Assembly: GCA_002086835.1 (NCBI GenBank) | Contig: MVIG01000003.1 | Span: 477,569 to 541,568 of the forward strand | DNA length: 64,000 nt | Direction of reading: 5' to 3' | Origin: Mycolicibacterium porcinum | GTDB taxonomy: Bacteria; Actinomycetota; Actinomycetes; Mycobacteriales; Mycobacteriaceae | Part shown: positions 8,758-17,861 of the stretch, in pieces | How positions within the stretch are numbered: position 1 is the stretch's first letter | How the letters are laid out: every line of letters begins with the position of its first letter | The notes under the pieces: generated by a model | Databases searched by the model: none | What the model was told of the DNA's origin: nothing | Seen by the model: only the letters and a program-made list of their open reading frames with translations | Made by a program: the position numbers and the translations under genes

Positions 8758-8782
8758 CCTCAGCAGTCCTAGACTGCTGAGG
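8758..8782. promoter_or_regulatory. Perfect 11+3+11 palindrome abutting the next start codon
   Basis: CCTCAGCAGTC (8758-8768), spacer CTA, GACTGCTGAGG (8772-8782). All 11 base pairs match. It sits 32 bp after the stop of paralogue 1 and its last G is the first base of the GTG start of paralogue 2. There is no T-run after it. It could be a factor-assisted terminator for the first gene or an operator at a leaderless start for the second; the sequence alone cannot decide. Confidence 0.7.
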
Positions 8783-9120
8783 TGAATTCACGTGTCGCGG
8801 CTGCCGTGCTGTCCATCGCCGGCGCCGGGTGTGCACTCTCCCTGTGGCTCGGACCTCCGGTGGCACACGCGGCGTGTACGTCCGGCGAGGAAGAGGACGT
8901 CTACACGACCACCTGCACGCCGTTCCTGGTGCCCAACTCGCCATCGCCGTTCAGTGGAATCCCCGGAAATCCGGATTTGCCGGCGGTGAATCTCCCCGGC
9001 GGAGGCGGAGCGATCCCTTGCACTGGCCATAATGCCGGCGAATGCATCGGACTGGCCGAGGAGGACGAGGCCGAAGGGCCGCAACCCATTCCGCGCTCAA
9101 CTATCAGCGCCAGTCCGTAG
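8782..9120 (+). CDS. Small secreted Cys-containing protein, tandem paralogue 2 (Ibp1-like)
   Basis: 112 aa from GTG 8782. Signal peptide residues 1-30 (Asn-Ser-Arg n-region, AAAVLSIAGAGCALSL core, VAHA cleavage). The mature domain repeats the paralogue blocks: SGEEEDVYTTTCTPFLVPNSP, GNPDLPAVN, GGAIPCTGHNAGECIGLAEED, EGPQPIPRST. It lacks the TVHGSIG tail of the other two. There is no clear Shine-Dalgarno sequence, because the region just upstream is the palindrome 8758-8782, so leaderless translation is possible. A later in-frame GTG (8806) would shorten the signal peptide. Confidence 0.82.
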   Translation: MNSRVAAAVLSIAGAGCALSLWLGPPVAHAACTSGEEEDVYTTTCTPFLVPNSPSPFSGIPGNPDLPAVNLPGGGGAIPCTGHNAGECIGLAEEDEAEGPQPIPRSTISASP

Positions 9121-9125
9121 CAGTT

Positions 9126-9140
9126 TGGGACGGTTTCCCA
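9126..9140. terminator. Small hairpin after paralogue 2
   Basis: TGGGA (9126-9130), loop CGGTT, TCCCA (9136-9140): a perfect 5-bp stem 6 bp after the stop codon. It is short and not followed by a T-run, so it is only a candidate terminator. Immediately downstream, AGATCT occurs twice (9151-9156 and 9162-9167) in the leader of paralogue 3. Confidence 0.35.
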
Positions 9141-9222
9141 GCCAACTCCTAGATCTGATGCAGATCTCTCACAGTCTCCATACAATCCCACCTACACAAC
9201 AATCGAATACCTAGAGAAAGCA

Positions 9223-9618
9223 ATGACGATGGCGACGTTCCCGATCTCGATGCGACGACTGATCTTTGCCGGTGGATTTGCGGTCGCCGCAGCCACCGCC
9301 CCGGCGATCGCAGCCCTCGCCGTACCCATGTCGTCCGGCCCGGTGGTGGCCTGCCCGACTGGCGAAGAGGAAGACCTCTACACCGGCAACTGTGTCCCGC
9401 ATACCGTGCCGAACTCCCCCGAACCGTTCAGCGCCACTCCCGCCAACCCCGACCTGCCTTCGGTGAACATGCCGGGCGGTGGCGGCTCGATCCCGTGCAC
9501 CGGCGCCAACTCGGGCGAGTGCATCGGCCTGGCCGAGGAAGCACAGTCCGAGGGTCCGCAGCCGGTCCCGGAGTCCACCGTGGGCAGCAGCCCGACAGTG
9601 CACGGTTCCATCGGCTGA
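9223..9618 (+). CDS. Small secreted Cys-containing protein, tandem paralogue 3 (Ibp1-like)
   Basis: 131 aa. Start ATG 9223 with AGAGAAAGC upstream, the same leader type as paralogue 1. The signal peptide has SMRRLIFAGGFAVAAATAPAI and cleavage near 40-43. The mature part has CPTGEEEDLYTGNCVPHTVPNSP, NPDLPSVN, GGGSIPCTGANSGECIGLAEE and the same STVGSSPTVHGSIG C-terminus as paralogue 1. The four Cys are conserved in all three copies. The shared tail suggests that copies 1 and 3 are the most recent duplicates or were homogenised by gene conversion. Function unknown; an extracellular or wall-associated role is inferred from the signal peptide. Confidence 0.85.
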   Translation: MTMATFPISMRRLIFAGGFAVAAATAPAIAALAVPMSSGPVVACPTGEEEDLYTGNCVPHTVPNSPEPFSATPANPDLPSVNMPGGGGSIPCTGANSGECIGLAEEAQSEGPQPVPESTVGSSPTVHGSIG

Positions 9619-9625
9619 TGGCGTG

Positions 9626-9652
9626 ATGCGACCGGGGTTCTCCCGGTCGCAT
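9626..9652. terminator. Strong hairpin terminator after the secreted-protein trio
   Basis: ATGCGACCGGG (9626-9636), loop GTTCT, CCCGGTCGCAT (9642-9652): an 11-bp perfect GC-rich stem starting 8 bp after the stop of paralogue 3 and ending 11 bp before the next start. There is no poly-T tail, which is common for mycobacterial intrinsic terminators. It isolates the trio from the otsA operon. Confidence 0.72.
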
Positions 9653-9663
9653 ACAGTTGTGTC

Positions 9664-9828
9664 ATGCCTGCGAAATCTGAAACCGCCGAGATCGACGACG
9701 TCGAGCCGCTCGCCGACAGCACCGCCAGCCAGGCCCGCCGCGTTGTTGCGACCTATGCCACCGACGCCGACGAGTGCCGGATGTTCCTGTCCATGCTCGG
9801 CATTGGGCCTTCGAAAAACGAGGCGTAA
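9664..9828 (+). CDS. Conserved 54-aa protein preceding otsA (position of Rv3489)
   Basis: 54 aa: begins MPAKSETAEIDDVEP, then TASQARRVVATYATDADECRMFLSMLGIGPSK. It is too short to rely on length alone. Codon use is typical, the stop TAA abuts the otsA GTG directly (9828/9829), and M. tuberculosis has a 54-aa gene (Rv3489) at the same place, so I take it as real. Acidic, with no signal peptide or membrane segment. Function unknown. It is co-transcribed with otsA, possibly a small partner of OtsA or a translational coupler; that is inference. Confidence 0.75.
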   Translation: MPAKSETAEIDDVEPLADSTASQARRVVATYATDADECRMFLSMLGIGPSKNEA

Positions 9829-11280
<1,452 letters not shown>

Positions 11281-11302
11281 GCGCTGGGAAGCGCGAATTC
11301 AG

Positions 11303-11320
11303 ACTGAGCCGGCGCTCAGT
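11303..11320. terminator. Hairpin between convergent otsA and the mce4 operon
   Basis: ACTGAGC (11303-11309), loop CGGC, GCTCAGT (11314-11320): a perfect 7-bp stem between the otsA stop and the stop of mam4B (11330). It could serve both strands. There is no T-run on either side. Confidence 0.5.
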
Positions 11321-11329
11321 CCGAACGGG

Positions 11330-11815
11330 CTAAATCGGGTTGATCGCGTTGATCAGCCAGTCCCCGCCGATCTTGCGGTAGTCGACCCGCAGTCTGCTGC
11401 CGTCGTACAGCGGCTGGCGGGACTGGTCGGTCACCGTGCGGTTCATGTACACCAGCACCGATCCCGACTCACGTTCCGCGGTCATCACACCGACGCCGAC
11501 GACGCTGATCTGGACGACGAGCTGACGCTTGCGCGCCTCGGGGATCACCTTGGCCGTGGCGTCCTGTTCGAACTTCTGCCGGAAATCCGGGGCGAGCATC
11601 GCATAGGTTTCCGTCAGGCTGCGCTCGACGGTCTGATAGTCGTAGCCGAACACCCGCGGGATCTGGTCCGCCGCCACCGCGGGCAACTCGGCTCTGGTGG
11701 CCTCCTGACCGCGCTGCAGCACGCGGTTCCAGTAGAGCGATCCGCCGACGCCGGCGAGGGCGACAAAGGCGACCGCCAGCAGGCCGATCAACAGGCCAGT
11801 GAGTTTAGAGCGCAT
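11330..11815 (-). CDS. mam4B: Mce-associated membrane protein (Rv3492c position)
   Basis: 161 aa. One transmembrane helix at about residues 7-27 (LIGLLAVAFVALAGVGG), then an extracytoplasmic NTF2-like domain ending in the WLINAINPI motif typical of Mam proteins. The ATG at 11815 overlaps the preceding stop by one base (TGATG); a TTG at 11818 is possible but less likely. Mam proteins stabilise Mce transporters; in M. tuberculosis Mce4 the related OmamA/Mam4 proteins are needed for cholesterol uptake. Last gene of the mce4 operon. Confidence 0.88.
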   Translation of the reverse strand: MRSKLTGLLIGLLAVAFVALAGVGGSLYWNRVLQRGQEATRAELPAVAADQIPRVFGYDYQTVERSLTETYAMLAPDFRQKFEQDATAKVIPEARKRQLVVQISVVGVGVMTAERESGSVLVYMNRTVTDQSRQPLYDGSRLRVDYRKIGGDWLINAINPI

Positions 11816-12510
11816 CAATTTCCACCGTCGGGGTACTTCAGGTCGTATCCGGTCATGTGCCCGCTGTCGTCCTCGTGCACGATCACCCGCAACCGGTACG
11901 GACGGGTCGGAGAATTGACGCCGTCCATGTCGGCGACCGTGACTCGCACCGCCACCAACACCGAGGCGTTTCCGGCGATCTCGTCCACCTTCTCCAGTGC
12001 CGCACCGTTCACCACAGCTTCCGAGCTGGCCTGGGTGTCACGGAACAGTGCCTTGAGGTTGTCGGCGTTGTTGCCCTGACTCATCATGTCGCGCAGCGGG
12101 CCACTGGTGCCGTCGATGAAGCGCTTCACGCTCTCGTCGATGGTGTTCTGGGTGTAGGTGAACATGTTGACGACGGTCTGCTTGCCGGTGTCGACGAATC
12201 GCTCGTTACGCGCCTGTACATCGTCGACGGCGCGCTGCTGATCGAGCATCACATAGCCGAGGCCACCCAGCGCAGCGGTCCCCAGGACGAGCGCCACCGC
12301 AGCCACCAGTGCCACGAGCCTGCCGTGGGCACGGCGGCGGGGCGGCGCCTTGAGCGGTGCCGGTTTGGCCACTCTGGGCACCGTCACCGTCGACGCACCG
12401 CCTGCCGCGGTGGTTGCGGTCACCTCGCTCGCGGCTGCCCCGGTCGGACCAGCCGCCCTGGACGCGCGCCTACGCACCGGCCTCTGGTTCGAGGCCGTTT
12501 CTTCCGTCAT
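11815..12510 (-). CDS. mam4A: Mce-associated membrane protein (Rv3493c position)
   Basis: 231 aa. The cytoplasmic N-terminus (about residues 1-65) is Ala/Thr/Arg-rich and disordered. A transmembrane helix at about 66-86 (LVALVAAVALVLGTAALGGLGYV) precedes an external domain of about 145 residues (helix with QARNERFVDTGKQTVVNM, then mixed beta segments ending DLKYPDGG). It starts at the ATG sharing one base with the mce4F stop. It is paired with the protein at 11330, as the two Mam genes are in M. tuberculosis. Confidence 0.88.
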   Translation of the reverse strand: MTEETASNQRPVRRRASRAAGPTGAAASEVTATTAAGGASTVTVPRVAKPAPLKAPPRRRAHGRLVALVAAVALVLGTAALGGLGYVMLDQQRAVDDVQARNERFVDTGKQTVVNMFTYTQNTIDESVKRFIDGTSGPLRDMMSQGNNADNLKALFRDTQASSEAVVNGAALEKVDEIAGNASVLVAVRVTVADMDGVNSPTRPYRLRVIVHEDDSGHMTGYDLKYPDGGN

Positions 12511-14210
12511 CAAGCCTGCCTTGGATCCAGCATCAGATCTACCCAGGTCTCCGCGGGGTGCAGATTGTCGGCGCCGGCTGCATACACACCGGTGCCTCCA
12601 TCGGCGTCAGCGAAGACCCCACTGTGCTGATCGTAGGTGCCCGTGGCAGGTGCGCTGGCCAGAGGTGGTGCCTCGGCCGGCAACGGCGCATCAGGAGCCG
12701 GGGCCGGGGCTCCCGGTGGCGGTGCTGCCTCGGGTGCGCCCGGAGGTGTCCGGCCGTACGGCGGCACGATCTGGTCCGGCGGCGCGAAGTACGGCCACGG
12801 CGGGGGCTGCGGACCGGGCTTGTTCGGCGGCACCGGCAGCGGGAACGGCGCGTGCGGCGCCGGGCCCGGCCCCGGTTCGACACCAGGCGGCAGTTGCACC
12901 ACCGGTGGGCCCGGATCCGGATCGACCTGTGGCGGGATCATCGGGAACTTGTTGGGCGGCAGGATGTTGCGCCCGTCCTCGATCGGGGTTCCGTACGGCA
13001 CCGGCGGCCCACGCCACGGGTTGGTGCCCACCGGGATGTAACCCTGGGGGTCGCGGCACAACTGGATCGTCGGTGCCCGCTTGCCCGGGAACTCCTGGCA
13101 CGGGTAGTTACGCGCACCGCGCACCACGGCCGGATCGTTCTGCGCGGTCTTGCAGTACATGTCGGTCGGCAGATCCCGCAGGGTCAGATCGGCCGGTGAC
13201 CGCGTCTGCGTCGGCGGGAGGAAGCCGGTCAGGCACGGCGGCGCGTCGCCCAGGTCGACCTTGAAGTCGAGCTTGCCGCCCTCGTCGGAAGGCACGCCAC
13301 CGGCCACCGTGTTCAGCGCCGCCATCAGGGCCGGGAAGATCACCAGCGCCTGCTCGAGCGACTTGCTGTAGATCACGCCGATCCGGCCGAAGTTGGCCAG
13401 ATTGGCCGCCAGCACCGGGAACGTCGGGCGGATACCGCTGAACGCGGTGTTGGCCGCCTCGGTGGTGCCGGGAACGGTCTTCAGCGTGGTGCGCAGCTGC
13501 GGGTCGGCCTTGTTGACTTCGCCGGTGAACCGCGCCAACCCGTCGGCCAGCGAGCGGATGTTGTCACCGCTGCGCATCTGCGCTTCCAGGAACGGCCCGG
13601 CCTGATCGATCAGCTGCGTGGTCTCACCGGAGCTGGCGTTGGCCTCGTCGATCAGTAGTCGTGAGGACTCGATGAGCCGCGCCAGTTCCGGCCCGGAACC
13701 GTTGAACGCCTTGAACGTCTCGCGCAGCAGATCCTGCAGCCGACTGTTCCCGATGCTGTTGACCAGAGTGTCGGCCTCGTGCAGCATGCCTGCGATGTCC
13801 TGACCCACACGGGTGTTCTGCTGATCGATGGTCGCGCCGTTGCGCAGCTTCTCGGTCGACGGGGACTCCGGCGGAACCAGATCGATGTACTGCTCACCGA
13901 CGGCCGAGACACTCTTGACCGTCGCGGTGACGTTCTCCGGAATCGCCGTGCTGCTGTTCAGCTGCATTCTGGCGACCACGCCGTCGGGCGCCAGGCCCAC
14001 CGAATCCACCCGGCCGACCGTCACACCGCGGTAGGTGACGTTGGCGTTCTGGTAGATGCCGCCGCCGGTGACGAAGTTGGCGTTGACGTGATACGTGCCG
14101 ATACCCACGGCAGCGGGCAGATGCAGATAGAACAGCGAGATCGCACTGACGGTAAGGACGGTGACGACCCCGAAGATCATCAACTGCATGCGGGTCAGCC
14201 GGTCGATCAT
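12510..14210 (-). CDS. mce4F: Mce4F substrate-binding/tunnel subunit of the cholesterol importer
   Basis: 566 aa. N-terminal transmembrane anchor (residues 10-32), then the MCE/MlaD domain at about 38-115 (VNANFVTGGGIYQNANVTYRG; VSAVGEQYIDL). A long helical coiled region from about 125 to 300 builds the tunnel. The conserved Cys-rich block (PPCLTGFLPP, YCKTAQND, ARNYPCQEFPGKRAPTIQLC) is followed by an unusually long Pro-rich tail of about 170 residues (400-545). Closest in layout to Mce4F (Rv3494c). ATGA overlap with mce4E. Confidence 0.95.
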   Translation of the reverse strand: MIDRLTRMQLMIFGVVTVLTVSAISLFYLHLPAAVGIGTYHVNANFVTGGGIYQNANVTYRGVTVGRVDSVGLAPDGVVARMQLNSSTAIPENVTATVKSVSAVGEQYIDLVPPESPSTEKLRNGATIDQQNTRVGQDIAGMLHEADTLVNSIGNSRLQDLLRETFKAFNGSGPELARLIESSRLLIDEANASSGETTQLIDQAGPFLEAQMRSGDNIRSLADGLARFTGEVNKADPQLRTTLKTVPGTTEAANTAFSGIRPTFPVLAANLANFGRIGVIYSKSLEQALVIFPALMAALNTVAGGVPSDEGGKLDFKVDLGDAPPCLTGFLPPTQTRSPADLTLRDLPTDMYCKTAQNDPAVVRGARNYPCQEFPGKRAPTIQLCRDPQGYIPVGTNPWRGPPVPYGTPIEDGRNILPPNKFPMIPPQVDPDPGPPVVQLPPGVEPGPGPAPHAPFPLPVPPNKPGPQPPPWPYFAPPDQIVPPYGRTPPGAPEAAPPPGAPAPAPDAPLPAEAPPLASAPATGTYDQHSGVFADADGGTGVYAAGADNLHPAETWVDLMLDPRQA

Positions 14211-15406
14211 TTCGGCTTCTCCTCGTGCTGGGTGGCGGTTCCGGCCGGGATCTGGAACGGATCGGCGGCCTGACCGGACAGGTTGGCCATCTCGCCGGTG
14301 AGCCAGTCCGGTGGATTGATCACCTCGTCGAGGTGCTTCATGTTCGGGTCGAACCCGCCCGTGGTGAAGATCGACTCACCGAACCGGCGCAGTGTCAGGT
14401 CGAAGGTGACGAACACGTTGAGGTAATCACCGCGGACCGCGTTGCGCAGGTACTTGTAGTGGAACGGGAAGGTCGGCAGGAACTCCAGGTCCTTGATGAA
14501 GTCGTCGGCGTTGTCGTTGAACGCCTTGATCACCGGGTACAGGTCCTTGATGTCGGCCGCGAAGTCGTCCTTGGTCTGCGACAGGATGCGCGAGCCCACC
14601 TCGGCGAAGCCGCGCAGCGCGGTAAATGCTTCGACGATGTTGGACCGGTTGTCGTTGAGCACCTTCAGCGCCCCGGGCAGGGTGTCGAGCGTGCGGCCCA
14701 GGTTGTCCTTGCTGCGGGCCAGGATCGACGCGAAGCGGTTCAGCCCGTCGGCGGCGGCGATGATGTCGTTGGTCTGCTGGTCCAACGACGAGGTCAGCTC
14801 GGCCAGGCGCGGGATAAGCTCGGCGAAGCTGCCTGCCCGCCCGGCCACCGCGGCATATGCCTCATCGGTGATGTCCTGCAGCGCACCGAGATTGCCCTTG
14901 TTCACCACCATGCCCAACGAGGACAACACTTCCTCGGTGGACGGGTAGCGGCTGATCTTCGACAGCGAGAGGCTGGACCCCTCACGCAGCTGCCCCTGTG
15001 GAGGCTCGTCGACCGGCTCCGACAGCTGCACGTGCTGCGAACCGAGAAGCGACGTCTGCGCAACGCGCGCAACGGCATTCGCCGGCAGCTTCACGTCACC
15101 GTCCAGCGACAGCTGGACTGCCGCGTAGAAGGTTCCGTCCGGGCGCTGCATGGCGTCCAGGCCCGACACGCTGCCCACCGTGACGTCGTCGACCATCACC
15201 GGCGAGTTCTGCGGCAGGGTCGCCACATCGGGCAACTCGACCGTCACTGTGTAGGACCCCTTGCCGTGCCCGGCGGTACCGGGCATGTTGAGCGAGTTGA
15301 GCCCACCGAACTGGCAGCCGGCCAGCAGCATCGCACCACTGCCGATCGCCAACGTGCGTCCGCCGAACCGGGATGCCTTACCTCTCAATGCTTTACCCCT
15401 CGTCAT
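14207..15406 (-). CDS. mce4E: Mce4E lipoprotein subunit (LprN type)
   Basis: 399 aa. Lipoprotein signal with lipobox LLAGC (Cys near residue 31), so it is lipid-anchored rather than TM-anchored, as expected for the E subunit. MCE domain at about 50-130 (YTVTVELPDVATLPQNSPVMVDDVTVG; LLGSQHVQLSEP), then helical tunnel segments up to about 290 and a TFPFHYKYLRNAVRGDYLNVFVTFDL block characteristic of MceE. Equivalent to Rv3495c (lprN). Overlaps both neighbours by ATGA. Confidence 0.95.
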   Translation of the reverse strand: MTRGKALRGKASRFGGRTLAIGSGAMLLAGCQFGGLNSLNMPGTAGHGKGSYTVTVELPDVATLPQNSPVMVDDVTVGSVSGLDAMQRPDGTFYAAVQLSLDGDVKLPANAVARVAQTSLLGSQHVQLSEPVDEPPQGQLREGSSLSLSKISRYPSTEEVLSSLGMVVNKGNLGALQDITDEAYAAVAGRAGSFAELIPRLAELTSSLDQQTNDIIAAADGLNRFASILARSKDNLGRTLDTLPGALKVLNDNRSNIVEAFTALRGFAEVGSRILSQTKDDFAADIKDLYPVIKAFNDNADDFIKDLEFLPTFPFHYKYLRNAVRGDYLNVFVTFDLTLRRFGESIFTTGGFDPNMKHLDEVINPPDWLTGEMANLSGQAADPFQIPAGTATQHEEKPK

Positions 15407-16806
15407 CCGCCGGCACCAGCCTCCGCGGGAGCGGGCGCCGGTCCGGGTGCGGGCGCGGCAGGCGCGGCCACGGGCCCGGGGGCGGGACCGACCCCTGTTC
15501 CCGCTGCGGGTGCGGGTGCATCCGGCGGCAGGATCAACGAACTCAGCGTCGCGTCATGCGGGATCTGCGGTGGTGTCACGCCAGGGTTGTTCTGCCACTG
15601 CAGGTACGGCACCGGGGTCTCCGACTTGGCCTCGGTCTGCGGGGTGTCGTACATGATCTGCCCCTTGTAGGCAGTGATGCTGTTGACCGGGTGGAACAGC
15701 ACCGGCGGGTAGTTCATCGTGATCCGGCGCAGCACCGGACCCATGCGCTGCCTGCAGATCTCGGCGCGCTTGTAGTTGTCCGGGTTGGCACCGATGTCGA
15801 ACGTGCCGCCGCAGATGAACTGCGTCGGGTTGGCGAAGTTGGGCAGCGACAGCAGACCACCGACGGTGCCCTGGGCCGGGTTGTAGATGTTGTAGAAGTT
15901 CGCCAGGCCGTTGGGTGTGACGTGCAGGATCTGCTCGATGTCGTCGCTGTGATCGGTGAGGATCTGGGTGAAGTCCGCGAGCTTGCCGACCTGCGCGATC
16001 AGCGCATCGTTGTTCTCGTTCAGGAATCCACGCACGTCGCCCAGGGCCTGGTTCAGCGTGGCCAGGGTCTGATCGAGACCGCTGGAGCTGTCGGCCAGCA
16101 CCTGCGAGACCGACGACACGTGATTGGTGAACTGGACGATCTGTTCGTTGCTGTTGGCCAGTGCGTTGACGAGGACCTGTAGGTTCTTGACCGTGCCGAA
16201 CAGGTCGGTGCGCGAATCGCCCAACCGGCCCGCGGTCTGGGACAACTCACGTAAGGCATTGCGGAACGAGTCGCCGTTGCCGTCGAAGGTGGTGGCCGCC
16301 TGATCCACGAACGCCGCGATCGGGCCCTGGACCGAGTTGGCCTGCGGTCCGAGCTGCGAACTGAGCTGCGTCAGTTGCTCTTTGACCTCGTCCCATTCGA
16401 CCGGGACACCGGTGCGGTCCAGGCCGATCGACGCGCCGTCGGCCATCACGTCGCCTTCGGTGTAGGCGGGTGTCAACTGAATGAACCTGGCCGACACCAG
16501 GTTCGGCGACAGGATCAACGCCTTGGCATTGGCCGGGACCTTGATCCCGCGATCCAGCGTCATCTCGATCTTGACGTCGGATGGCCTGGGCTCGATCGAG
16601 TCGATCGTGCCCACCGGCACACCGACGATCCGCACCTCGTCGCCCGGGTAGATCCCGACCGCGTTGGTGAAGTACGCCGTGAGCTTGGGACCCGTCCGCG
16701 ACGGCCACACCTGGTACACGCCGACGGCGAGGACCGCCAGCAGCAACGCCGCCAGCCCGAACCGCAGCCACCGGTTCCGACCGGACACCGAATTGTCTTG
16801 GGTCAT
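15403..16806 (-). CDS. mce4D: Mce4D subunit
   Basis: 467 aa. TM anchor at about residues 14-32 and MCE domain at about 38-120 (LTAYFTNAVGIYPGDEVRIVGVPVG; SARFIQLTPAY). The segment GVPVEWDEVKEQLTQLSSQLGP near 132-153 is diagnostic for MceD subunits. Helical region to about 300, conserved NIYNPAQGTVGG and the Cys pair CGG...C. It ends in an Ala/Pro-rich tail of about 50 residues. Equivalent to Rv3496c. Confidence 0.94.
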   Translation of the reverse strand: MTQDNSVSGRNRWLRFGLAALLLAVLAVGVYQVWPSRTGPKLTAYFTNAVGIYPGDEVRIVGVPVGTIDSIEPRPSDVKIEMTLDRGIKVPANAKALILSPNLVSARFIQLTPAYTEGDVMADGASIGLDRTGVPVEWDEVKEQLTQLSSQLGPQANSVQGPIAAFVDQAATTFDGNGDSFRNALRELSQTAGRLGDSRTDLFGTVKNLQVLVNALANSNEQIVQFTNHVSSVSQVLADSSSGLDQTLATLNQALGDVRGFLNENNDALIAQVGKLADFTQILTDHSDDIEQILHVTPNGLANFYNIYNPAQGTVGGLLSLPNFANPTQFICGGTFDIGANPDNYKRAEICRQRMGPVLRRITMNYPPVLFHPVNSITAYKGQIMYDTPQTEAKSETPVPYLQWQNNPGVTPPQIPHDATLSSLILPPDAPAPAAGTGVGPAPGPVAAPAAPAPGPAPAPAEAGAGG

Positions 16807-17861
16807 GGCGATTTCGGCCTAACGATCGTGCGTTCGGAGATGTAGCCACGCAGCATGTCGGCGAGGCTGTCAGGCAGCTTCCCTGGCTGGAAGTAGGTAT
16901 CGAGCAGAACCTCGGACATCGACGCCGGCGGCAGGCCGTACAGGTTGATGTTGAAGCCCGGGCCGTTGCCGACCACCTCGGCGAGCGTGGTCGCGTACGG
17001 CGGCAGGCGGCGAAGCGCCTCCCCGATGTGCTCTTTGCGCTCCAGCAGGTTGTCCATCACCAGGTTGAGCTTCTCGAGCGCCGGCTTGAACTCCTTGCGG
17101 TTGTCCGCGACGAATCCCGAGAGCTGCCTGGACACATCGTCGATACCGGCGATCAGATTGCTCAGTGCCTGCCTGCGCTCGTCGAGCGCGGCGAACAGCT
17201 GGTTGCCGTCGGTGACCAGCTGGTTGACCTGACCGGCGCGCGCAGCCAGCAGATCCGACACCCGCTTGGCGTGCGTCAGCAACCCCTCGAGGGCCTCGTC
17301 GCGCTTGTTGATGCTGCGCGACAGGTTGGCCACGCCGTCCAGCGCACCGCGCAACTGCGGTGTGGCATCGCGCAGCGTGTCGGTCAGGGTGGTCAGGGCC
17401 TGCTCGAACTTCGGCTTGTCCAGTTCACTGACGTTCTGGCCGAGATCCTGCAGCGCCGTGTTGAGCGTGTAGGGAGTCGTGGTGCGCCCCAACGGGATGA
17501 CCGTCGAGGTCCCGCTGCCCTTCGGCGTCACCGACAGAGACTTCTGTCCCAGCACGGTTTCGGTCTTGATCGCCACCAGCGATTGATCGCCGATCTTGAT
17601 GTTGCGATCCACGGTGAAGCTGACCTTGGCGGTATCACCGGCGAGCGCCACCTCCGTGACCTTGCCGACGGCGATGCCGGAGACGTTGACGTCGTTACCC
17701 GGGTCGATCCCGCCGGCGTCGCTGAAATACGCGTCGTATTTCTTGCCCTGCGGGAAGAAGGGCAGGCCGGTGTAGCCGAAGGACACCAGCACCACGCACG
17801 CCACCAGGGCGATCCCGAAGATCCCGGTGCGTAGTGCTGTGTCGCCGTCGCGTTTAGCCAT
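16803..17861 (-). CDS. mce4C: Mce4C subunit
   Basis: 352 aa. TM anchor at about residues 11-33, MCE domain at about 40-120 (YDAYFSDAGGIDPGNDVNVSGIAVG; VLGQKSLSVTP). Helical tunnel segment at about 130-290 with the RxQALSNLIAGIDDVSRQLSGFV pattern. It is short, with almost no tail after residue 330. Equivalent to Rv3497c. Overlaps mce4B by 8 bp and mce4D by ATGA. Confidence 0.94.
   Translation of the reverse strand: MAKRDGDTALRTGIFGIALVACVVLVSFGYTGLPFFPQGKKYDAYFSDAGGIDPGNDVNVSGIAVGKVTEVALAGDTAKVSFTVDRNIKIGDQSLVAIKTETVLGQKSLSVTPKGSGTSTVIPLGRTTTPYTLNTALQDLGQNVSELDKPKFEQALTTLTDTLRDATPQLRGALDGVANLSRSINKRDEALEGLLTHAKRVSDLLAARAGQVNQLVTDGNQLFAALDERRQALSNLIAGIDDVSRQLSGFVADNRKEFKPALEKLNLVMDNLLERKEHIGEALRRLPPYATTLAEVVGNGPGFNINLYGLPPASMSEVLLDTYFQPGKLPDSLADMLRGYISERTIVRPKSP

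Noticed and set aside
9151-9167. Two AGATCT hexamers in the leader of paralogue 3 as an operator
   Set aside because: Each hexamer is a short palindrome that can recur by chance; spacing and lack of flanking symmetry give no further support.
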